Assembly (NCBI GenBank): GCA_023091665.1
Contig: JALJCQ010000018.1
Span: forward strand, 682,001-746,000
Direction: 5' to 3'
DNA length: 64,000 bases
DNA from: Pythium myriotylum
Taxonomy: Eukaryota > Oomycota > Peronosporomycetes > Pythiales > Pythiaceae
In this document: one piece after another, positions 1-10,416 of the stretch
Numbering within the stretch: the stretch's first letter is position 1
How the letters are laid out: every line of letters starts with the position of its first letter
Notes under the pieces: generated by a model
What the model was told of the DNA's origin: nothing
The model's database searches: none
Seen by the model: only the letters and a program-made list of their open reading frames with translations
Program-made: the position numbers and the translations under genes

Positions 1-3000
1 TCGAGTCATGAATTGGTCGAGCCAGCCGAGCTGGTTAACAACACGGTCGTGCAGGTACTGAGTGAACATATAGATCCACTTCGTGACCCATGTTGACAGA
101 GCTTGCTTGATGGGAAGAGAGTTCACACGCACAAACCCCACATCTTTCGCCGGTTTAGATTCGGAGATCTCATTCTGTAGTGCCAAGAAGAACTGAATTT
201 TCTCCTCAAATTTCGACAAGATCAACAGCTCGGCAGGCATCGGAGGAAGCAAAGAGGTCACCACAGTGGAAGCCAGCACGCTGTTCTTTTTCGTGGTGCT
301 TCCGCCTTTCGGAATAGTCGCTGCCACCATTTTGGCTGCCTGGACTGTCGGATATCTGTCTGCATACTTTACGTGATGGCTGGAAGAGTCGCCCCCGCTC
401 CCATCGTCCGGGCTTTCAGGCATCGTCCACGCAGTTGCGAGAAACTCAATGAACATCTGCGGTAGATCCGTTGTCCACAAGTATTCATATTTCATCAACT
501 CCGCACGGAAAGCAGATGTCGCGGTTTCGTTATGATCAAGAAAACTTGAAATGTCGGCGATTGCTTGCTGGACTTGGACACTCTCTCGCATTTCCTTTAA
601 GTACGACCCCTCTGAACTGTCCAGTCGCTTGAAGACAGTTGCGCAGTGGAGGATGGCTTCTACACGCCTCATGATCACATCCCGCAAGCCATTTTTTGTA
701 GCGTTTGCTGCTATCCCGGGGAAATACACGATCTCCCTGCCATACAAATCGAGTTCCACTTCGAGGAGTGCGGAAAGATCATCAACTTCAATACGTTTTG
801 GGTCGAGCTGGTCGCGAAGATGCCTCAAACTTTTCAGAACAACCTTGTTCAACCCGTCCTCAACCTTTGAACTCACGTAATCAACATAAGCACGCCAATC
901 AGGGGAGCCTTGCGACACACGCAACGTCTTGAGCGAATCCTTCAGCAGTCGATGTATTTCATTACCTCCGTCTTTAATTGTGTTATACTTCTGTTGACAA
1001 AGTGCTCGCTGAAGTTCTTCAAATTCCACAACGCTGAGCGATTTTGCCTTGCGTTCGAACAGTAACGGCGGAGCAATCCAATTCTCAAGAAGCTCTGTCA
1101 CTCGAACCTGATGCGCCTTGAGCTGGCTAAGCAATATGTTGGCTTCGTTGACGTCGGTCAAACTCTCTTTAAGGAAGACATCGATTCCATGAGATTTCCA
1201 GTTCAGCGACTTCACACCCTTCGAAAGCGCTTGATCCATTCGATCCAGGTGAGTCTTCACTAGAGGACGCTCAACTGGAAGAAGAGTCGCATGGATGTTG
1301 TTATACATGTCAACAATCAACTCAAGGTTCCCAGTCTGGCGTCGAAATACCTCGGCTTTCTTGTATATCGCGAGGGCATCTTCTGGTATTTCTAACCCGA
1401 GCAGCAAGAAGTATTTAACTTCCCGGAGTAGCTGCACCAACGCAGGGTCGAAGTTGACAAACATCGTGCCATTTTGTTGGCTAAATGGAGTCATGGGGGC
1501 GGACTCGCCCACACTCTGAAGCTGCTGTGGAGTTGCAGATGACGTGCACTGAATTTCCCCACGGCGAAGGAGGGGCAGCTTCAGCTTGGCTTTAGAAGAG
1601 GTCTCAATTGAGACGCCCCATTTTTTGACCATCTGCACTTCATATTCCTGAAGAGTCGCCATGACATTTGTGTAGAGCTTGATAGCTTCCTTAGAATCTT
1701 CTCGTTCCAATACCAGTCGAGGAGAAATCGTCTTGAGCTTTTCCATCGGATACTTGATGCGTTCAGCAAGACCACGACACCACGTCACTGCTCCTGCGAA
1801 TGGGGGGTGGTTCGGAGGAATTGGCGGCTCGTCGCGGTTCTCAACGAATATTTGTTGAACGATGTGCAGGTCGCTAGCATAACTTGCGATGAGAGCCGTA
1901 TACTTCCTTTCCAACTCATTCTTGATGATCTGCCGATCCAGCAAATCTTCGAAGCAGTCCAAGCACTTGAACCGGCCGGAGACCGTCTTGGCGTCATCAA
2001 ACGCCTGGTTAATTACACTAGCAAGACGCCGCTCCAGCTCTTTATTCTTGCTTCGAAAGTTATAGAAGTCGTCATCAAAATGCTTCGCATCCAGATCCAT
2101 GAGATCGTAGCTGACCGATTTCATGGCAATAAGCGTTTCCTGGAAGTCGGCGAAAATTTGGTGCACACTCGTAGTCAACGTCTTGCCTTTGGTTCCACCA
2201 ATTTCCATAAGAGCGAGCTTCTGAAACTGATATATTGTCTGAGTCAGTTCAAGCACATCATGGCATCTCTCCAGATAAGCGTCAAGTCGGATAAAAAGTG
2301 CGTTGTTCTGAATTCTCCATGGGTTGCCGGGGATTTCAGCAACCGACTTCGCTTTGTAGTCAAAATAGACGGACTTGAAGTGGGCACAAATTTGAAGGCA
2401 ATTGAGAAGCATGCCGTTGGCCTTTTCCAAGTCATCTGCGTCAATCAAGTCGAACAGAGTCTTGCCGTTTAGATAACCGGTAGCCTTGCGGATAATTTCA
2501 TTGCAAATCTGGCGGACGAGGACCACTAGTCGAGTTGGAGTATTGTAGAAACGAGAACATTTCCACACGAGAAGAAGCGAGTGACATATCGGGCGGAAGA
2601 GGTCTCTCACCTGGAGGAAATCTTCGGCGGAGCTGAGCAACTCAAACCACTTTGTCATCGGCTGGAGGAAATGAATGTTGTCATTTGCTTCAGCGCGAGC
2701 TAAGAAGACCTCTTTGCATAACTTCGCGAACGGAACATTGTAGGTCGACTTGGATGAGTCCAAGAACTGCAGCACTTTACGTATCCCATCAGATTGAAGC
2801 TGAGCAAAAATCGAGTTCAAATTGCGCGCTTTCCCTGCCCAGAAGTTGAGCTCTTCCATCGGCCCTGGATGAACGTGTGGGTGCTTCTTACTCAGAGCTG
2901 ACTCAGGATCTTGCTTCAAAATGTTCTTGATCTGCTTGGTCCAGGTGATCAGACAGCCTTCAAGTCCGTGGACCTGATCCTTCATCAGCGGTGCGGGAGG

Positions 3001-3729
3001 AGCCGACACCCCCGTATTTGACGAATTCAAGACGACGCTTTCACGCGTTCGTCCAGTCCCGCCACCGAGCGCTCCGTTGGAACTGGCTGAGTGGGCAGCC
3101 TGGTTGTCCATGAGCACTTGGTCCCAGGGGAGAGGGAGACAAGTGGCTCCTCGTGTCTGACCAATGGTGATCTGGAGGCTCGAGTAAAAGGCGTGGACGT
3201 TGTTCAGCACCGAGTTGGTGACCATCTCGGGCCACATCTTCTGGTTCCGTGGGTTCCCGATGAGCGGGATCACGATCTCTTGCACGTACATGGCGAGCGA
3301 CTCGAGCGCGTTTCGCTCCAGCGTGCCCGAGATGATGTCTTCATGGGGCTTTTCCTGGTTCACGGGGCCTTTGACGGTCTTGGTCATGTACAGCACAGTC
3401 ATGGGCGTCTTGAGCACGGGCGAGTCTCCGAAGAGGTACGGCGGCGGCGTCGCGTAGACCTTGAGGTTGCCGCTGAACTCGCTGCCATGGTCCGTGAACA
3501 GCAGCAGACGCGCATCCGGGAGGTGGAGAAACTCGAAGAGCAACGGCGCCACCTGCTCCGACGCGAAGATCTTGTTGAGCTTGTCGAGCTTGAGCGCTGG
3601 GAACGTACGCAGCACGAGCCGCCGGATGAACTCGAGGCGCGCGTCGTCTTTCGGCTGGTTCGCCGCCGGCGTCAGCGCGGCCTGGCTGCTCGACGGCGCG
3701 TCCAGAGCCGCCACCGCCTCGCACTCCAT
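1..3729 (-). CDS. Axonemal dynein heavy chain, N-terminal part (cut by window edge)
   Basis: A single uninterrupted frame of 1,243 codons runs from an ATG at 3729 off the left edge of the window. The in-frame upstream sequence has no other ATG and reaches stops near 3855-3900. The protein matches the dynein heavy-chain N-terminal tail (DHC_N1). It shows the heavy-chain phrase LLPLGLEIPED-like 'KYFLLLGLEIPEDAL' followed by 'LELIVDMYNNI', and a 'TCLPLP' turn after about 190 residues. The tail of such proteins dimerises and binds intermediate chains; the AAA motor would lie beyond the window. The lack of introns over 3.7 kb is usual for large oomycete genes. Being axonemal rather than cytoplasmic is inferred from the tail motifs, and I cannot assign outer versus inner arm class. 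An IC138-like intermediate chain lies at 48.9 kb. The upstream region is shared with the divergent gene at 4183. Confidence 0.9.
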   Translation of the reverse strand, partial: MECEAVAALDAPSSSQAALTPAANQPKDDARLEFIRRLVLRTFPALKLDKLNKIFASEQVAPLLFEFLHLPDARLLLFTDHGSEFSGNLKVYATPPPYLFGDSPVLKTPMTVLYMTKTVKGPVNQEKPHEDIISGTLERNALESLAMYVQEIVIPLIGNPRNQKMWPEMVTNSVLNNVHAFYSSLQITIGQTRGATCLPLPWDQVLMDNQAAHSASSNGALGGGTGRTRESVVLNSSNTGVSAPPAPLMKDQVHGLEGCLITWTKQIKNILKQDPESALSKKHPHVHPGPMEELNFWAGKARNLNSIFAQLQSDGIRKVLQFLDSSKSTYNVPFAKLCKEVFLARAEANDNIHFLQPMTKWFELLSSAEDFLQVRDLFRPICHSLLLVWKCSRFYNTPTRLVVLVRQICNEIIRKATGYLNGKTLFDLIDADDLEKANGMLLNCLQICAHFKSVYFDYKAKSVAEIPGNPWRIQNNALFIRLDAYLERCHDVLELTQTIYQFQKLALMEIGGTKGKTLTTSVHQIFADFQETLIAMKSVSYDLMDLDAKHFDDDFYNFRSKNKELERRLASVINQAFDDAKTVSGRFKCLDCFEDLLDRQIIKNELERKYTALIASYASDLHIVQQIFVENRDEPPIPPNHPPFAGAVTWCRGLAERIKYPMEKLKTISPRLVLEREDSKEAIKLYTNVMATLQEYEVQMVKKWGVSIETSSKAKLKLPLLRRGEIQCTSSATPQQLQSVGESAPMTPFSQQNGTMFVNFDPALVQLLREVKYFLLLGLEIPEDALAIYKKAEVFRRQTGNLELIVDMYNNIHATLLPVERPLVKTHLDRMDQALSKGVKSLNWKSHGIDVFLKESLTDVNEANILLSQLKAHQVRVTELLENWIAPPLLFERKAKSLSVVEFEELQRALCQQKYNTIKDGGNEIHRLLKDSLKTLRVSQGSPDWRAYVDYVSSKVEDGLNKVVLKSLRHLRDQLDPKRIEVDDLSALLEVELDLYGREIVYFPGIAANATKNGLRDVIMRRVEAILHCATVFKRLDSSEGSYLKEMRESVQVQQAIADISSFLDHNETATSAFRAELMKYEYLWTTDLPQMFIEFLATAWTMPESPDDGSGGDSSSHHVKYADRYPTVQAAKMVAATIPKGGSTTKKNSVLASTVVTSLLPPMPAELLILSKFEEKIQFFLALQNEISESKPAKDVGFVRVNSLPIKQALSTWVTKWIYMFTQYLHDRVVNQLGWLDQFMTR

Positions 3730-4182
3730 CTCTGGCGCGTCCGTCTCTTCACTGCGGCGCTCGCGACGCGTCGCGGGAGGCGCCCGAAGCGTCGGCGCCC
3801 GAGCAGCTCCATCGGAGCTTTTCCCGCGTCCACGCCGGTTCGAACGGAACTAGTTGCCTTTGAACTAGCCTACTGAAATTAGATAAAGACTAAATTAGGA
3901 CACCTCGTCGGGTTCTTTGGGTTTGGTGGGTGGTTTTCCCAAACAGATCGAGAGATCTCGGGTACATGGTACCACTTGGAACCTGGTACATGGTACCCAT
4001 GAGTTCTGCACTTCAACCTGCGCCACTCGATTCGAGATCTTTTTTCTCATCCACCTCGCCGATCGCCACGCCCGCTCGCTCGCTCGCTCATTCGGTCTCT
4101 TCCCGCGGCGCGCGCACGTCGTCCTTTCTTCGCGCAAAGGTTAAGGATCTTCTGCGCTTTGGATTCCTCCTCAAGTGCAGAA
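3730..4182. promoter_or_regulatory. Divergent intergenic region between dynein heavy chain and coiled-coil gene
   Basis: This 453-bp gap separates two divergent ATGs, so it should hold both promoters. It contains two copies of ggtacatggtacc at 3961-3973 and 3985-3997, spaced 24 bp apart. Each copy is close to its own reverse complement. On the minus strand, ttatctaatttcag (around 3871-3884) resembles an intron 3' end, so the dynein 5' UTR may be spliced. No confident core promoter element was identified. Confidence 0.5.
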
Positions 4183-5429
4183 ATGGCGGTCGTGGCCGTG
4201 GACGTGAGCTCCTCACGAGCCACCACGGCGATCCAGCCCAGCCACGGCGACATCGAGCTGCGGATCCTCGAGGCGCTAGGCGACAGCGTCTGCAGTTCCA
4301 TCGCGAGCTCGTATGCGTCGGCCAAGCGCTCCTCGCGCGTCGTCAGCTTCATCGCTACTACGACCGAGACGGTACTCGCCAAGACGGGTGTCGTGGCCAT
4401 CGTCGGGTTCTTCTACGCGCAGTACAAGCGCATGGGGCACCCGATCATCACCTACGTGGACGAAGCCATGGGGAGGCGCCTCGTGAACACGTTCGTGCGC
4501 TTGCTGTTGCTGGTGGAGAACCAGCAGAAGAATGACCTCGCGATGGCCAAGCCGGGGGCGGTGCAGCTCTTGTATCACGAGCGCATTCAAGCACTGCTCA
4601 ACGGCAATGTACCGCGACTCCAGGCTTTGATCATGGAGCTTCGCGCCCGCGAAGCTGAGGCTGCGGCCAAAGCACGGAAAGCCGCTCCCGTCATCGTCAT
4701 GGATCCAGAGGACTACGTTCGAAAAGAAGAATTCATTCGGGCGCAGGACCAGAACCGCAAAGCGATGACCGAGAAAGAACTACAAGTCGCGTCACTGAGG
4801 GAAAGAGTCACTGTCGTCGAACGCGAGCGCGAAGAGCTCGACAAGGAGCTCAAGAACACCAAGGAACAAAAGAGCTCCGAGAGCGAGCGTCACGCGCATG
4901 AGCTTGCCGAAAAGGATTCGGAGTTGACGGCACTAAGGAACAAAGTCCAAGAGATGGAAGAGGCCCGTGGAAAGCTCGAAGACGAATTGATTCGAGCTCG
5001 TCTCCTTCGCGCAGCCGAAAATGAGCGTCGTTTCCAGCTGATGCAGGTGCGATGTATCGCAGAGGATTCATTTCTTTCAGAAGTTGGAGTTGACATTGCT
5101 CTTGCGTGACAGGGAAAATTACAAGACCTAAAGCAAGAACTCTCTGACAAGAACATCGAGCTGGACAGTCTCCAAGCAATGGTGGAGGAGGCGCAGCGTC
5201 AGCCGAAGAGCACTCCGTCGAGCCCCACGTCAAGCATATCAAGCGTAAGTGGATTTGAAATTGTCTCTTGCTATGGTGGATAGGGACTAAGGCGATTCTA
5301 TTGGAGCAGTTGGCCGACGAGAATCAACCTCGGAACAGCATTGAGAAGGAAAGGGAGAGGAACAGAGAAAAGGCCAAGAAGGCAGTGCGACGTCTATTCG
5401 GCGCTATGCCACCGACTGGCAAGTTTTAA
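4183..5429 (+). CDS. Conserved-looking protein with C-terminal coiled coil, three exons
   Basis: Exons are 4183-5046, 5113-5244 and 5310-5429, and the product is 371 aa. Both introns (66 and 65 bp) are phase 0 with CAG|gtgcga...cag and AGC|gtaagt...cag junctions. Splicing removes the stop that would otherwise end the first exon at 5109. The start is the ATG at 4183; an in-frame TTG at 4159 is not needed. Residues of about 30-140 are helical, with one hydrophobic stretch (VVAIVGFFYAQY) that could be a membrane-associated helix. Residues of about 170-300 form a charged coiled coil rich in E, K and R. The C-terminus is a Ser/Pro patch followed by a basic tail. I do not recognise the family. The neighbouring dynein gene is divergent, and the next gene (5744-6502) is convergent. 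Confidence 0.75.
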
Positions 5430-5743
5430 CTCCCGTTTTGACTCATCCAACCACTGCAATTCGTTCTTGCCAAACACGAAGGCCCTCAGATTAAATGTTC
5501 TTCTCATGTGTCGGAAATTCATCAAATCGTCCAATCCCTGGTGCAAGTCCTCAACTTGTCAACTCGGAGTTCAGCACACCCCAATTCTAATGTTATTGCA
5601 TCTTTCATGGAGCGTGTTGTTCTTGACCACAGCTGCAAAGAGCAGAGATTACTGTTGACTTTTGACGACAATCACAACCAGATCCTAACCTCTATGTATT
5701 CAACTTATCCACAACAACAATGTATTGCATCAAGCGACAAGAC
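5430..5743. other. Convergent intergenic region with no gene seen
   Basis: The region lies between two converging stop codons. It is more AT-rich than the flanking coding DNA, and I see no supported ORF or RNA gene. The left arm of the first inverted duplication begins just after it. Confidence 0.5.
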
Positions 5744-6502
5744 TCAAACACATCGCTTGCAAGAACAGCGCACACGACGCGAACTGATAGACACCATGCG
5801 GCCGCAAGTCGCACGCTGCCACTTGGCCGGGACGAACAGCTCTCCCTTCAACAGCGCCTCCTCCACGACCGGGTCACGCTTGCGCTTCAGCGATGACGAC
5901 GTCGAACGTGTGCCACCATTTGACATCGACGCGAACGACGCCGTCTCGCTCGCATCATCAAAGCCAAAGTCGAACTCCATCTCTGCCTCACTCTCTTCTT
6001 CTCTCTCCATCTCCGCGATATCTTCGCTCAAGTCAAACTTGGGCACACTCACGAGGACATCGATCCGTGAACTCTCGCACTTGCGGCCTCGTGGCAAGTA
6101 CTCTCCCAGCGACGCACGTTTGCGCATGGCATACTTGCGCTGGAAGTACTTGTTGGCAGTCTTCTCAGGCGTCAGAGAGTGGAGCAGCTCGTCGATAGGT
6201 GATGCTGACGCCAGCGACAACCGGCGCTTCGGCTTGGTCGGCGTGGTAGTGGAGTCGTTTGTGTAGAGATCGAACCCCTTGAAGAGCTGGACCTCGGAGC
6301 CGATGCGCTCCTGGCTGTTACTCGGGATGTGTTGCAGGACGTGTTGCTGTAGTTGGTGGATAGTCATGTCTTCATCGACGGCGAGTGCGAAGGATCCGAG
6401 TCCGAAGTCGAGATCTTCACCGACGATGAGACAGCGGACGTTGCGACTGGAGACGGCAGGCAGTGAGGAGTCAGACGAGGCGACTTGTGTGATGAGTGGC
6501 AT
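5744..6502 (-). CDS. Unknown Ser-rich/acidic protein, left copy of an inverted pair
   Basis: A 252-residue ORF with ATG at 6502. Its first 237 or so residues are identical to those of the + strand gene at 10598-11362; only the last 15 or so residues differ. Residues 21-75 (NVRCLIVGEDLDFGLG, then SEVQLFKGF) could form a small ubiquitin-like fold, distantly reminiscent of the N-terminal domain of oomycete Crinkler (CRN) proteins. There is no LxLFLAK motif and no signal peptide, so a CRN link is only a guess. The middle is Ser/Thr-rich, and the second half has an acidic run (EMEREEESEAEMEFDF) and a basic SLKRKRD patch that could act as a nuclear signal. The extreme C-terminus may be an unspliced or decayed end, since it diverges between copies exactly where the duplicated DNA stops matching well. 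Confidence 0.6.
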   Translation of the reverse strand: MPLITQVASSDSSLPAVSSRNVRCLIVGEDLDFGLGSFALAVDEDMTIHQLQQHVLQHIPSNSQERIGSEVQLFKGFDLYTNDSTTTPTKPKRRLSLASASPIDELLHSLTPEKTANKYFQRKYAMRKRASLGEYLPRGRKCESSRIDVLVSVPKFDLSEDIAEMEREEESEAEMEFDFGFDDASETASFASMSNGGTRSTSSSLKRKRDPVVEEALLKGELFVPAKWQRATCGRMVSISSRRVRCSCKRCV

Positions 6503-6679
6503 TGGTCGTGCTTGAAGTGGTGGTGGTGGTGGTGGTGGTTGGTGTGGCGGATTGTCAAGTGAGCTGTTGGGTGGAGTGGTTGGCGGGGAGTTGGAGTGGG
6601 AAGATGGCTACATTTGGTGTGAGTGAAGGTCTATTTGGAGAACGTTCACGACAATCAACCATCACTCGCAATCGCGTTT
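5759..6679 (-). repeat. Inverted duplication 1, left arm
   Basis: Read on the minus strand, this segment matches 10417-11341 on the plus strand almost base for base. The main visible difference is 4 extra bases in the right arm, in the 5' flank of the gene (around 10510). The arm includes the whole gene at 5744-6502 except its last codons, plus about 175 bp upstream. Identity stops abruptly after aatcgcgttt at the outer promoter end and fades over 5750-5800 at the 3' end. Confidence 0.85.
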
Positions 6680-6848
6680 GGAGATGATGTCGACGATATC
6701 AATCGATTCGGCGTCTCTGCTCGCAAAACGAATCCACCAGCTTCTTCGAGAGAACGAGGACATGATCGACAAACGCTTCTTGCTATTTGAGTTACGTGTA
6801 CAGAGAAAGAGAGAGAGAGAGAGAACTCCCTGACTTCCCAACTAGAGC
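6503..6848. promoter_or_regulatory. Intergenic region upstream of 5744-6502 gene, with simple repeats
   Basis: This is the 5' flank of the left duplicated gene and the 3' flank of the membrane protein gene. Bases up to about 6679 belong to the inverted duplication. A (GGT)n tract lies at about 6517-6540 and a short GA-rich run at about 6802-6824. No further gene is supported. Confidence 0.45.
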
Positions 6849-8813
6849 TTACACGTTCGACCCACCGCAGTGCGCCAGTGGGAACTGCACGGCATAAAGA
6901 ACCCATGCAAGCAGCTTGCCCTCTATCATCTCGATCTGGTTTTCGAGCACGAATGCCACTTGGTAGAGAGGGGACACGCGCAACTTTCGCTTGATAGCGA
7001 CGTGGAACCCTACGAAGCTCAAAAGCTCGAGAGCCGCGTAGATGACAACATTGATCGATGCCGTTAGTAGCACCTCATCATCGTGGATCGTCTCGTAGAG
7101 AACGGTGTGGAACTGGAAATTGGGGAGCGTGAATAGCACAGGGACGTACACGGCATAGAGGAGCGGGACGACCAGCTCCACGTACTCGATCAAAGCGAGG
7201 TACTCAGTCGTGAACAAAAGGGCGAGGCTCTGCTGAGCTAGCTGCGTCTTCACATCTGTAGATAGTGTGTCGTAGACGTGGAGACTGTGATGGCGCCTTG
7301 CAGCCTGCAGTAGCGCCGAGTTAATCTCGAGAGGCGTAGAAGGCGAAGCTGTGCCTACTCGAGGAAGTACTTTGACCGTCGAGGCTACGGACGGTGACAT
7401 ACGACCAGAGCCAAACGAAGACGTAGATTTTTCCGTTGACTGGAACGATGACAATGAGCGAGACTTAGCGCGAAGGATCTTGAGAGAACTCTTGCGTCGA
7501 CTACTACCGCGGCGACTGCCAGCTGCCGGCATGACGTCAGCGAGCACGAGGAGATCGTCCGTGCTCTGTCTTGGAAGCAGGAGAGGAAATGGCAGCACTG
7601 ATCGTGGCATAGCAGCGATTTCTCCTTTGCCACCGGAATCATCTTCCTTGGGCATCAGGCTTGGGTGGTTGATGCTGAGGCGGCGGATGATACGTGCGGC
7701 TTGGTGTGAGAGGCGGTAGCGCAGGCACGAACGTAGTCGAACCTTCGAGAACGCCCTAGGATTGAGGCAGTTTGGCAGCGAGAAGAGGTCAACAACGATT
7801 GCCGGGAGCTGGCGCTTGCGAAACGCAGGAAGCCCGCTTGAAAATAGGCCCCGAATCGTGCATGTCCGCCTGTGAATACCAACAAACGAAATGATGTGAT
7901 GTGCCACGTCAATAGCGATGATAATGAACTTAGTCCACGAAGACTTGGTGATCTCTAGACACGCGCAGAGGTAGATGCCGTGGAATGCATCGACAGAGAA
8001 GACGATGGTCTCGGCTATGTAGTCGTCTATGGAAGAGGCAGTGTAGCGCACCATCAGCATCTTGAGACCTTGCTTCGCGAGAGGCAACGCGCAGACGCAC
8101 ACGAGTTGTTCCGCAGGGGAAACGAGACGGAGATATAACGCAGTAATAGTTGGGTAGAGCATAGGCAGTAGGGCTTGGACAAGCAATAGCATGACGGTGC
8201 GTCGAAGCCGATCATCTTTGTCTGTTAATGCATTCATCCTTTTCGAACCAACGATGAAGGAGACGTTCAGCATGAATACACCAGTCACCGGAACCGCGAT
8301 GAGCGACATGAACAGCGGAATAGGAAAGATCCACCGGCTTATCAACAGCTGTACTCCAGTGACAGCTATGCCTGTGGTAAGCGAGATCTTGACGCACTCT
8401 GTGCTGTTTAGTTCGAGGTCGGGAAGGATGTTCTTGATCTGGAGCACGAGTGCACCGCTCACCAAGACGACTCCGACCAGTGATCTTCCGAAGAAGATGT
8501 AGTTGGCTTGCCATCCGAGCTGAGGACTCTGCAGTGGGATGTACTCAATCGCGAGGACGAGCACCAACGGCAGAATCGGTGCAAGCACGCAAACGAGCAG
8601 GACGCGGAATAGTGAGGCGTGGCGACAGTACTCGTTGAACGCGCATAGACGCTCGACCGAGTATGCACCGCGATAGCTCACCTGGACGAGGTTCCACGCT
8701 TGCGTTGTTCCGTGACAATGCTGCCCGCTGTCGAGTTCTGGTGCAGCGGGCTGAAAGGAGTTGGTGTGTCCCTCGGGGACGACGCGACACGATCCACGAG
8801 CGCTCGTCACCAT
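6849..8813 (-). CDS. Polytopic membrane protein of unknown function
   Basis: A 654-residue ORF. The ATG at 8813 is chosen because an in-frame TAG lies six codons upstream; an intervening TTG is ignored. The N-terminal half has five or six hydrophobic segments, for example VLLVCVLAPILPLVLVLAI, SLVGVVLVSGALVLQI and VMLLLVQALLPMLYPTITAL, then FIIIAIDVAHHIISFVGI. A central region of about 170 residues is polar, Ser/Arg-rich and probably cytosolic. The C-terminal part has at least two more segments (YVELVVPLLYAVYVPVLF and SINVVIYAALELLSFVGFHVAI). I recognise no transporter or receptor signature. Large multi-pass proteins with a polar central loop recur in Phytophthora, but I cannot name this family. 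It lies between the two arms of inverted duplication 1 and is itself single copy here. Confidence 0.75.
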   Translation of the reverse strand: MVTSARGSCRVVPEGHTNSFQPAAPELDSGQHCHGTTQAWNLVQVSYRGAYSVERLCAFNEYCRHASLFRVLLVCVLAPILPLVLVLAIEYIPLQSPQLGWQANYIFFGRSLVGVVLVSGALVLQIKNILPDLELNSTECVKISLTTGIAVTGVQLLISRWIFPIPLFMSLIAVPVTGVFMLNVSFIVGSKRMNALTDKDDRLRRTVMLLLVQALLPMLYPTITALYLRLVSPAEQLVCVCALPLAKQGLKMLMVRYTASSIDDYIAETIVFSVDAFHGIYLCACLEITKSSWTKFIIIAIDVAHHIISFVGIHRRTCTIRGLFSSGLPAFRKRQLPAIVVDLFSLPNCLNPRAFSKVRLRSCLRYRLSHQAARIIRRLSINHPSLMPKEDDSGGKGEIAAMPRSVLPFPLLLPRQSTDDLLVLADVMPAAGSRRGSSRRKSSLKILRAKSRSLSSFQSTEKSTSSFGSGRMSPSVASTVKVLPRVGTASPSTPLEINSALLQAARRHHSLHVYDTLSTDVKTQLAQQSLALLFTTEYLALIEYVELVVPLLYAVYVPVLFTLPNFQFHTVLYETIHDDEVLLTASINVVIYAALELLSFVGFHVAIKRKLRVSPLYQVAFVLENQIEMIEGKLLAWVLYAVQFPLAHCGGSNV

Positions 8814-10416
8814 TCGAAGCAAGCGCGACTAGCGGTGTTGATTGAAAAACAGTGTCGAGTTGTGAGGAGAGCGACTGGAGGCTGCATACGATCGAGCCTC
8901 GCGTTCTGTGGTCGGTCCACCAGACTTGTGAATGGTCGTGCACTGAGAACGAGAGAACACCAAAGACCGGTGAGACCGGCTCGAAACGGACAGATGGGTC
9001 CAGGAAGGTGCTCAGGACTGGCGGATATTCTTAGCTGGACCGCCAAAGGGCGAGGATTCGAGCACACGACCATCGAGAGTTGTGAGCTCATGATCACAGA
9101 CCTTGGACGGAGAGTAATCAACCAAATTTGCTGCAACCCCCAGAATCAGACCATTGATACAAGATGTTTTCCCAGGTTTAATCATCACTCTGGGGTATGT
9201 CGAGAGTAAAATTTACTCTCTGGGACATGGTACCAAAGAGCTCGGGCATTGAGAAAGGCCGAGGGCTGTAGATAGAGTTTTGCCTCCTACTTTAATATGA
9301 AGCAGAACTCCAGTGCATGCGCGTATTTAATAATACGCCCGACCCGGGGTTTACACATACAGGTGTGTTTCTACGCGTTTATGACACTAACAACACAGAA
9401 GAGGTCCCGTAGCCCCTCATCTTCCTCAATTGCATGCGCACACAAACATGACTATAACCAGCTGGCGCATGGCCAGCACGCGGCCAAGCGCCGCGTCCGG
9501 TGCGTCGCTCTCTCGCTCATACCAGTTGTTGAAGCGTAACCACTTCCCCACCAGCGCCTCGTACGTCTCATCGGCGTCGAGCTCGTAATACATGAGCGCA
9601 TCCACGACAATTTTCAACGATCGCGCCGTCGTGGCCGAGATCGATCACACGAGGCCAAAAGAGCCTTGGCCTTGGCGATCGAGATCATCGTGATCGACGC
9701 GCTAGTCAGCGTGGTGATCGCGGGTACCGCGACCGCAGGCGCAAGGTGAATCGCGGCGAAGATCGTCTTGATCAAACTGAATGGGGAGCTAGGAGCGTTT
9801 GGTTTTCGGGCCTGCCAGCAAATTGGGGGATATGGAAATCTGGTAGGGTCTGAGGAGAAGACCTCTGTACCCATCCATCATAATATGATGGCTACAAAAC
9901 CGGTCCAACGATAGAGTCACCGGGAACTCATCACAAAGCAGCGGGAGGAATGAAGCAGCGTGATCTCTCGGAGCTGCAGCGTGGTTACGATTGAGCCTTT
10001 CGATGGTTGGGGGTTAGACCTTGCCATCGACCAGTCATTCTCCCCAACCAAGAGCGAACGACAGCTGCAAGCAACGTAATCCAAGTCGCTGCGGGAAAAC
10101 ACAGGGTTGTAAGCTCCATTGGGCTGAAGTTGTAAGCCTCAGTCGTGTTCCATTCCACTTTTTCATCTTACAATTCTCACCCACGCATTGCAGAATAGTT
10201 ACTCGCGGACCTCTTGTGCGAGCGGGTACAATAAGATATATTAGCTGTCACGTATGGGCCATGATGACTCAATGTCTTCGATGTGTTCTGTTATTCGCAC
10301 TCGCCACGAGAATGATCGAAAGGCACTCACTCTGTCAGGAAGATACCAAAGGTGTAGGGTTTGTTTCAAATTCATTGGTACTGTATCAGGTGCGGTACGG
10401 CATCGATCTCACGCCA
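8814..10416. other. Gene-poor stretch between membrane gene and right duplication arm
   Basis: No convincing intact gene was found in this 1.6 kb. On the minus strand, two adjoining open stretches in different frames (about 9874-9614 and 9617-9426) read as protein-like sequence, the second containing KWLRFNNWYERESDAP. They are separated by a frame change and stops, and neither has a clear start, so they look like gene debris. The 10254-10400 stretch on the plus strand encodes GRYQRCRVCFK, weakly like a transposase zinc ribbon, but it runs straight into the duplication arm and is not supported as a gene. Confidence 0.4.

Noticed and set aside
3091..3876. A 261-codon plus-strand ORF over the dynein 5' end.
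   Set aside because: It is antisense to the dynein heavy chain, whose minus-strand frame matches the DHC tail along the whole region. The long opposite ORF is a shadow of GC-rich codon usage.
9426..9874. Protein-like minus-strand stretches that could be a degraded RxLR-type effector (KWLRFNNWYERESDAP region).
   Set aside because: There is no signal peptide, no RxLR or EER motif and a frame break in the middle. The WY-like residues alone are too weak to support an effector call.
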